Below the pieces are notes generated by a model that was given only the letters and a program-made list of their open reading frames with translations, had not been told where the DNA came from and searched no databases. Shown one piece after another: positions 57,608-64,000 of a stretch of DNA of 64,000 nt. Location of the stretch: assembly GCA_009617715.1 (NCBI GenBank), contig VTFK01000375.1:186001-250000 (forward strand). The letters are read 5' to 3'. This DNA comes from Plectrocnemia conspersa. Taxonomy: Eukaryota; Arthropoda; Insecta; Trichoptera; Polycentropodidae. The position numbers and the translations under genes are program-made. Positions within the stretch are counted from its first letter, which is position 1, and each line of letters opens with the position of its first letter.

Positions 57608-58829
57608 AAGGGTAAAAATTTTATCTTGTCTTGTCTTTATACAATATATTATAAGGGCCACTTAATCTTGACTCATATCCATGTACATAAAAAATTGTTA
57701 TTTTTTCTGGATTACCTTAACACAATAAGTATTAGAAAACAAATCGCTAACAAAAATGTCTTTGAACGAATTTTTCATTCAGTATTTATTGATCCACCTG
57801 TAATCGCATTAATATTTTTCGTTTTAAGTACTCTTAATTTATATTCAAAGGATTAATCCGAGCACTTCACAAACACCTTTGACTCGAATAAATGCGCCCT
57901 TAAAACACCTTGAATCACTCCAATGGTCGCACAAATTAAATCTCGGAACGAAAACTACCTCAGACATTCGATTATCCGCCTTCCTTTCGAGCGCGAAATT
58001 GGAGAGTCGCAAAATATTGACTCTGTTTAAAATTAGTTAAATGTTTTAATCAGTACTCAAGTTTACTTTGTTAACTCGAGGTGCTTATAATCCATCAAAA
58101 TTTCGAATATGTACTGGGCCAGAAAAATTATTTATTGTATTAAAATAACACACTCACGCCACATTTTTCTATGCCCATTTCCGTGTATACAAATAGTACT
58201 TTCCGAAAGCAGTTGCATGATATCCATACGTAATGGTCTTAGTTTCACAGTATCGCATCGACGGAACGTTTTTACGACATGTCTTACTTATTCAAACATC
58301 ACGGTCACATTAGTGGCGGTAGACACGCGAAATTATGGTCATCCCCTATTGGAAAATTATCATTATATATTTAAGTGGCAGTGTTGTTGGGCCCTATACA
58401 CGTGACCTGTTGCACGTGGAAGAAGGCAATAAATTTCGCGTCGCTACTTTATATCTATTATACTACATATATTAGAAGCGGTAGATATAAAACAGCCATT
58501 AACCACCGAGTAGTGCGGTACAAGGCTCTTGTTCTCAGAAACGGGGTGGTGTATAATAAATTAAATTATTTATGCACGTTATGCAATTTATACACGTTGC
58601 ATGTCTAGATAAATATATAATGCATTCTCAGGATTCAATTCCAGTTGGAAAAGGAAATTGAATTTCTGCATTTGATCTTGTTCGCTTGATATGTTGTTCT
58701 CTGTTCCTGATTGTCTGGTTTTTATATATACATACAATATAGAATGGGTTTTGTATATATATATATATATATATACATATGTATATATATTTTTTCCTAT
58801 AAACGATAGAAAATAGGTATGTTTATTTG
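57602..58829. other. Unassigned DNA with an island (about 57860-58560) and a (TA)n run
   Basis: The island has open frames (58109-58405, 58375-58608) with no motif. An imperfect (TA)n tract with a CATATG interruption lies at 58753-58790. Confidence 0.45.
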
Positions 58830-59322
58830 CAGGGTCGCCGAGAGCGAAACCGGGTCCTGGGAAAACAATGATTCCGGGCCTCATGACAAAAATGGCATTT
58901 TATATATTAAATATATAATACGAGTTCCTCCTTTCTATGTTACAAATAAATATAAAAATTAGGCACTGTTGCGACATATTTTCTGAAATCATATTTTTTG
59001 CGAAATATTTTAATTAGGCATTAAAAAAATATTTACCAAATAATTAGTCATGTTTTCATTGCTGCTTAATGTTGCTATATAATGAATTTCCATTTCAGGT
59101 CAAAAGCAATAACATCGTGCCATTTCATAAAAACGCTCGATTATCAAGCTTTTATATTAAGACTTTTCATAACAATATTTCGAGTAAGAATCAAATAAAA
59201 TACATTTAAACGAAATTTTGCCCAATAGGAGAGCGCAAAAAACAATTATTCCTTCTCATAAGTAAAAAATTCACATCAAAAGCAATAAAATCGTGTCGTC
59301 ACCGTCGCAGTGCGAACGCTCG
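58830..59322 (-). mobile_element. hAT-like non-autonomous family, partial copy C
   Basis: Starts CAGGGTCGCCGAGAGCGAAA and continues AACAATGATTCCGGGCCTCA, GCTGCTTAATGTTGCTATAT and AACGCTCGATTATCAAGC to the GTCACCGTCGCAGTGCGAACG block. This is the inverted right-hand part of copy A from its end back to about 15825. It is the best preserved right end of the family. The left end is absent. Confidence 0.75.
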
Positions 59323-60543
59323 TTCCGGACAATATACCAATAATTTCAGTTCTTCAATGATATGTACTCAAATTATCAATAAATTTATTGTTATTTTCCA
59401 TTTCCTGCCCGATCACAATCATGCAGGGATCATTTAGCCAATCATTGCACTCGCTTCTTAGAACAACGAAATATGTATACGCCTTTAGAAAGTGACATTT
59501 GCTTGATGGACATCTCCGAGATCGAATTGTGTAACGGGAATGTTGTGGCCTTTTGTTTTCCGGTGATGTATAGTTTCAAGAATAGGATCTCCCCAATGCT
59601 ACGCGAAAAATCATGTGATGGTTTGCATTGAAGGTTTTAAATTAAATTATGTTCTAGAAGCGGTCATTATAAGTATACCTAATATAAAGTGAGGCAAATA
59701 AAAAATATGAATTAATAAATTAAATACTGATTTTCACCACTGCCATATTTCATAATAAAAGTGTACTATATGTTTGAGAATCGTCCGTTTTAGAGAGATG
59801 CAAATAAGCATAAAGAGAGCGTCCGGCAATTGTCGCTTCTGCACCATTGCCCATACAAAATGTACAACGCAATGGGAAGTAAAACAAAACAAATATACAA
59901 ACGTAAAAAAAATAATATCTACAAAGCGCCAGTGGAATTTTCCGATTCCGAGTGACCAAAGGAGTGTTTTTCCTTATCTTTGGAGATTTTCCACTCCGTC
60001 AATTTATCATCCGACGTTACTTTTCTCTTTGTGTATTATTTTACGTTTTCATATAGGGCAAAAAAAACACTAGAACAGAGTTATGAGGGCTGAACGTCAC
60101 AAGGCAGAGAACGTCTGTGTATGTTTTATGTGTGTTAATGTATAAATAGATAAATGCGTACATGAATAAATCTGAATCTTATCTAGCGAAAATCTTGCGC
60201 GAGCTACGAGACCGTAATGCGATCTCTTTGATGGGGTCTTAAGGAAATTATGTATTATCGCGTGTGACACAGGATATGAGGAGGCATAGACGAAGACATG
60301 ACACATTAAATCAACGCGTTTGTAATATCAGACATTGTACAGAAAACCTGATATTAATATAATTTATAAAAAAAAAAATATTTCAATATATAGAACAATA
60401 AATCTAGTAGAATGAATGTAATTAGATACGACAAATAAAGGATGTATTTTAAATATAAATAGAGTAGCAATACAATAGAATCAAAGTTTTATTTGCTTTA
60501 GTCAATCATTCCATTAGACCATTCGTTCGAGCCTGTCCCTATC
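59323..60543. other. Unassigned DNA
   Basis: Open frames at 59774-60073 and 60097-60306 show no motif. Moderately GC-rich patches near 59810-60020 may be further islands. Confidence 0.45.
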
Positions 60544-60545
60544 TA

Positions 60546-60780
60546 AAGGTTGTCCCAAAATTAACGCAAGAATTGATTTTGCCGTCATTTGTGCAGAAAA
60601 TTTCGACAAAAGAGTGCGTATGTGCCAGCAAAACCGTGGAGGCCATTTGCCCGATGTTATATTCCATAAATAATCCTATCCTATGTACTTTATGATTCAA
60701 TAAAAAAATAACAATCTAAAGACAAAAAAAAAACAGTTTTCTATTTAATTCAAATCTTGCGTTAATTTTAGGACACCCTT
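60546..60780 (+). mobile_element. mariner-type deletion derivative, 235 bp
   Basis: TA pairs (60544-60545 and 60781-60782) flank inverted ends: AAGGTTGTCCCAAAATTAAC on the left and AAGGGTGTCCTAAAATTAAC on the reversed right, both continuing GCAAGA. Between them a frame reads AENFDKRVRMCQQNRGGHLP and DVIFHK then stop, the typical C-terminus of an IS630/mariner-type transposase (…RGGH..DIIF). The element kept its ends and the last 30 or so codons and lost everything else: a MITE caught with its parent's C-terminus. A full parent is not in this window. Confidence 0.85.
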
Positions 60781-60782
60781 TA

Positions 60783-62304
60783 CTTGTAATTATTACTACA
60801 AGAAAAAAATAGAGTGCATATATAGATTTATTACGCTATCACACTAAACTTAATTACCGATTCGATCAGAAGTGGACGTAGTATGAAATTTCATCAGGGT
60901 AAACACATTAACCGACATTCGTAACGCCTTTGTGCCGTTATAACGCCGTAATAAAGAGCCAATAACGACCGATTTACGGTCGTATGTAACAAAAGGTTCG
61001 ATTTTCACCCCCTTACACTTGAAAATTGCATTTGAATTACGGCCGCCGTATTCAAATGGGCAGTTTTTCCACTCGCGAGCTTTCGATCGAGCCGTCTCAA
61101 AGAGAAAGCTTTTAACTTTTACACCGCGAAGGCGAACCCGAGCCCAAATGGGTTTATGGATATGCACGATTGCATCTGAGTGCCTGTAATTGAATGTTGG
61201 GCCGTGTAATTTGCGGACCGCCATGATAAAATTGTTGCGCATTATATGGGCGAAAGCTCGGTTAAGGCCCTGAGGGTTAATTTTCGAACCTTTGGGTTTT
61301 CTTTTCGTAACGCGATAGCATTATATTAACGGTGGCGCGTTTCTAGGTTTGAGAAAAAATGTAATATTTTTTTATATGCGAGACGTCGGTTCGAGGAAAC
61401 CGAAAAGTGATATATGTAGAATTGGCATGTCAGCGTGAAACACTGAGAAATCAAAATCTGATCGAGGGTAGAACTCTTTTTTTCATATTCAATAAGAATC
61501 AAAGTGATTTCTCATGGGTGAATTCATTTTACATCTAAAATTGAATTTATTTTTTGTTGTAATACTAGATATTAAATATTTTAAAATTAAATTTTATTGC
61601 TATTTTTACAATATAATCTTATATAATTTGTTACAGAAAATATTTGGGTGAAATCAGAATTTTAGGTTCATCAATTAAACTACTCTTTTATTTGCAATTG
61701 TAGGGATTAAGCATAAAAATGCCTGTTCGACTTGTCATAAACCGTTATAATTGTCTAAGAATAAATAAATTTATTTGCTAAAATGGGACACCACCGTGGG
61801 AAACTTTTTCACAGCTCAAGTTGTAAAATACGTGTTATAATCCAGAAAAAAATCCGCCACTATTAGAAAAAATAACGCGTGCATAACGCCGTTTTTAATC
61901 TGCTCTAGTAGCTTTTCAAAAATATTTTCTACCTTTTGGTGAATAATCATCACAACGAAAAGGGTCGGATAACATAATCCTTCACGAAAGGGCCATGAAT
62001 ATATGGGAATGCGGGCAACAAATAATTACTTCTTTTCAGACACGTCTAAGAAGACGTCTATTGAACTTCCAATTAGGAGTTCAAAGCATCCGAACTTTGC
62101 GGGCTTCCCAACCTGGTTTACTACAAAGAGAAGGCACATTTTTCAACTGTTAATAAAAATAAGTAACCCTGGCACATTTTTATTGAATATTTGGTTTAAG
62201 ATTGTACTACTGAATTTTATCTTTATTCAGAAATGCGTTAGTTAAAAATATATTCTTTTCATCACATGTAACAATACGTACAGAGCGACTACTTTTTGGC
62301 ATGC
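60783..62304. other. Unassigned DNA with an island at 60850-61450
   Basis: A 130-codon minus frame (60850-61242) covers much of the island; the peptide is basic and unfamiliar. This is the longest open frame in any island, but I see no splice or start evidence. Beyond 61460 the sequence is A/T-rich. Confidence 0.4.
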
Positions 62305-62450
62305 ATTGCAAGAACCACTGCCGTTACCAGTACTAGGGCCCTACGAGTCCAACCCAATAGGCGGCATCCAGCTTTTAAGGGCTGGATGAGCGGGATCACC
62401 CCCCGATAGTACTACATTATTTGTGTAGTACTACGGGGTAGTCTCAGTAG
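62305..62450 (+). repeat. Dispersed repeat, copy 2
   Basis: ACTGCCGTTACCAGTACTAG, GGGCCCTACGAGTCCAACCC and the CCAGCTT...GGATGAG block match the minus strand of 8150-8270. Just beyond, TAGTACTACA and TGTAGTACTA form a 10-base inverted pair (62408-62435). Confidence 0.65.
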
Positions 62451-63116
62451 TGTTTATCCCGAACGTTCTGGGAAACGCTCTCCTGACTACCTGCAAATCT
62501 GTTGCATTGCATTTGCATGCTATTGCATTTCAGTGCGTTTCATCCTTGTACATCACTTTAAGTGATGCTTCAGTTCCAGCTTTAGCCCTCGGTCTCTAAA
62601 GGCCGAGCCCTTTGGCCAGCTGGCGTTGAAATGCAATGCTTTGCTCGTCACTGGTGGTCCAGAGGACGTATTTCTTCCTCTTAGGAACTTGAGAATTCAA
62701 GCTCAAAAGAGGTCCCTCACTCTCCCACGCAGTTAAAGGCGAACTCCAGCGTGCGGTCGACTGGCGCCGAACAATACGTACAATGAGCTGCATTTCTCAC
62801 AGAAATACGAAGTATATTCGTTTTCATCGAAGATCGCAGAAGCCACTGCTTCTCCCTTCGCATATTATAATATGATCAATTATAAAAAAACGATTTAAAT
62901 ATTATGCCAAAGTAAAAGTTTTGAAATGTAATCTAATAAAAATTTCACCTTACCGAAAAAATATGATAGTTCTAATATCAGTGTTAATTAAATATGTAAC
63001 CAAATCGTTCATACTTGTTTCATACAGGAAATCGTATCAAGATCAAATATAAAAATTAAACAACGGATTAAGAAGAGCAAATCAATCCGAGTGTTTGAGA
63101 ATTTATGATTCCACCC
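62451..63116. other. Unassigned GC-richer DNA
   Basis: 62471-62830 is GC-richer and may belong to the same retroelement as the repeat before it. GCAGAAGCCACTGCTTCTCC (62836 region) resembles GCAGAAGCCGCCGCTTCTC near 50506, a weak link between the two places. No protein is supported. Confidence 0.4.
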
Positions 63117-63230
63117 CAGGGCCGCATCGGTTGTACGAAGGGGGCAAAATCAGAGTTTCGCGGGAGAGCCGTTTGTTTTATACAGGACCCAGTCAAAGTT
63201 TGGTACTACGAAAATAAAGCTTCGGGCCTA
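63117..63230 (+). mobile_element. Possible hAT-type relic
   Basis: CAGGGCCGCATCGG followed by GAAGGGGGCAAAATC resembles the CAGGGCCGCC...GGGGG ends of the hAT-like family in this window. CTTCGGGCCT near 63220 could be the GGCCC block. No partner end was found. Confidence 0.25.
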
Positions 63231-64000
63231 AATGAAAAATTGATTCTCCCACTGTGTGTATAGCACACACATACATACACACGCGCGTAATAATAGGTGT
63301 TTTCTGAAAATTTAGGTAATTTACTAGCAAAGTTGCTAAGCGAGAATTTCCTTTTGGCGGGCAAAACCGCAAAACGAACCGTAAGCGGTTAAACTCTTCG
63401 ACAACTCGGCTAAAGATGTGCTTTTATATGACTTATTGTTTGGGAGTAAGAAAAGCGTTTTACTTTTACTTTTCAGGGAAATATGTATTAAATTATGATC
63501 GGCGCAAAGAAATGTACGACCTTTAAAGGTTACGAAATAGTCAAAAAAGTGTAAAAAAAAATTACTACAATATATAATCAAAGATGCAGAGATTATAAAA
63601 TTCATATTCTAAAACTCATGCCATGCATTTCATTAGAAAAGCGGTCGATTTGATTGTAATTGTAAAAGAATAATTTTAGTGATACATATTTCAAAAGAAG
63701 CTTACTAAACCACTACGACAAACTGATCAAAAAGCTTCTAGAAAAGTTACATGCTTTGGATCAGCAATGCGAATTATTTAGTATATATTCGCAGAAATAA
63801 ATTGTACAGCAAGATTTTTTAGTGTTATAACGGAGTAAAAATACTAAAATGTATAAGAGGGTCTAAAAGCTTGTTTTCCGTTAAAAAGTGCATTAAAGAG
63901 TGTGTAGAATTACCTTTAAAAAAATTTTTGCAGGCAAATTCCTTGAACCATGAAACATCTTTCGAAATTAAAATAAGTATTTATATAATAGTTACTTTAT
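63231..64000. other. Unassigned DNA
   Basis: A short CA-rich run is at 63265-63288. A minus-strand frame at 63336-63605 has no known motif. Nothing else is supported. Confidence 0.5.

Noticed and set aside
60850..61242. 130-codon minus-strand frame
   Set aside because: Peptide unfamiliar and basic; lies in an island similar to other non-coding islands; no start or splice support.

Overview
The window looks like strongly AT-rich nuclear DNA from an insect or another arthropod. This rests on its mix of mobile elements: mariner, Tc1-like, piggyBac-like, hAT-like, a Jockey/CR1-type LINE and a tRNA-derived SINE. I see no bacterial-style gene packing, no operons and no convincing exon of a known host protein. 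The species cannot be named from what is visible. The best reading is a long intergenic or intronic region in which old transposons sit between short GC-richer islands that could be regulatory.

Layout, 1-21 kb. A complete but internally deleted piggyBac-like element (1766-3587) carries transposase relics and a nested retroposon tail. A LINE 3' fragment (3714-3852) and a 188-bp inverted-repeat element (4019-4206) follow. A dispersed repeat lies at 8150-8360 and a hAT-type terminus at 9296-9335. A 221-bp piggyBac-type MITE (14196-14416) precedes the best copy of a hAT-like non-autonomous family (15411-16444). Partial copies of that family occur at 12222-12295, 17411-17790, 27196-27717 and 58830-59322.

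Layout, 21-36 kb. A 5'-truncated LINE encodes reverse transcriptase (21638-23030). It is followed by a mariner relic on the minus strand (23640-23865), two further LINE fragments, a run of degenerate 0.4-kb repeats (29449-30505) and a candidate hAT-like element (32672-33507) with a tRNA-derived SINE inside it.

Layout, 36-64 kb. The most unusual object is a pair of inverted arms of just over 500 bp (36206-36714 and 39004-39540). They enclose about 2.3 kb, and each arm holds roughly ten degenerate copies of a GCGCT-containing motif. Further on are a Tc1-like pseudogene (43050-43790), a hAT transposase relic (44394-45025), a full-length dead mariner with clean ends (46896-48169), a second SINE copy (48388-48508), a 235-bp mariner-type deletion derivative (60546-60780) and an inverted copy of the 8.15-kb repeat (62305-62450).

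No working gene set can be assembled. Every coding feature is a decayed transposase or reverse transcriptase. Several near-perfect hairpins with very small loops are scattered through the window and are listed separately. All family assignments come from reading motifs and internal repeats by eye; no database was searched.
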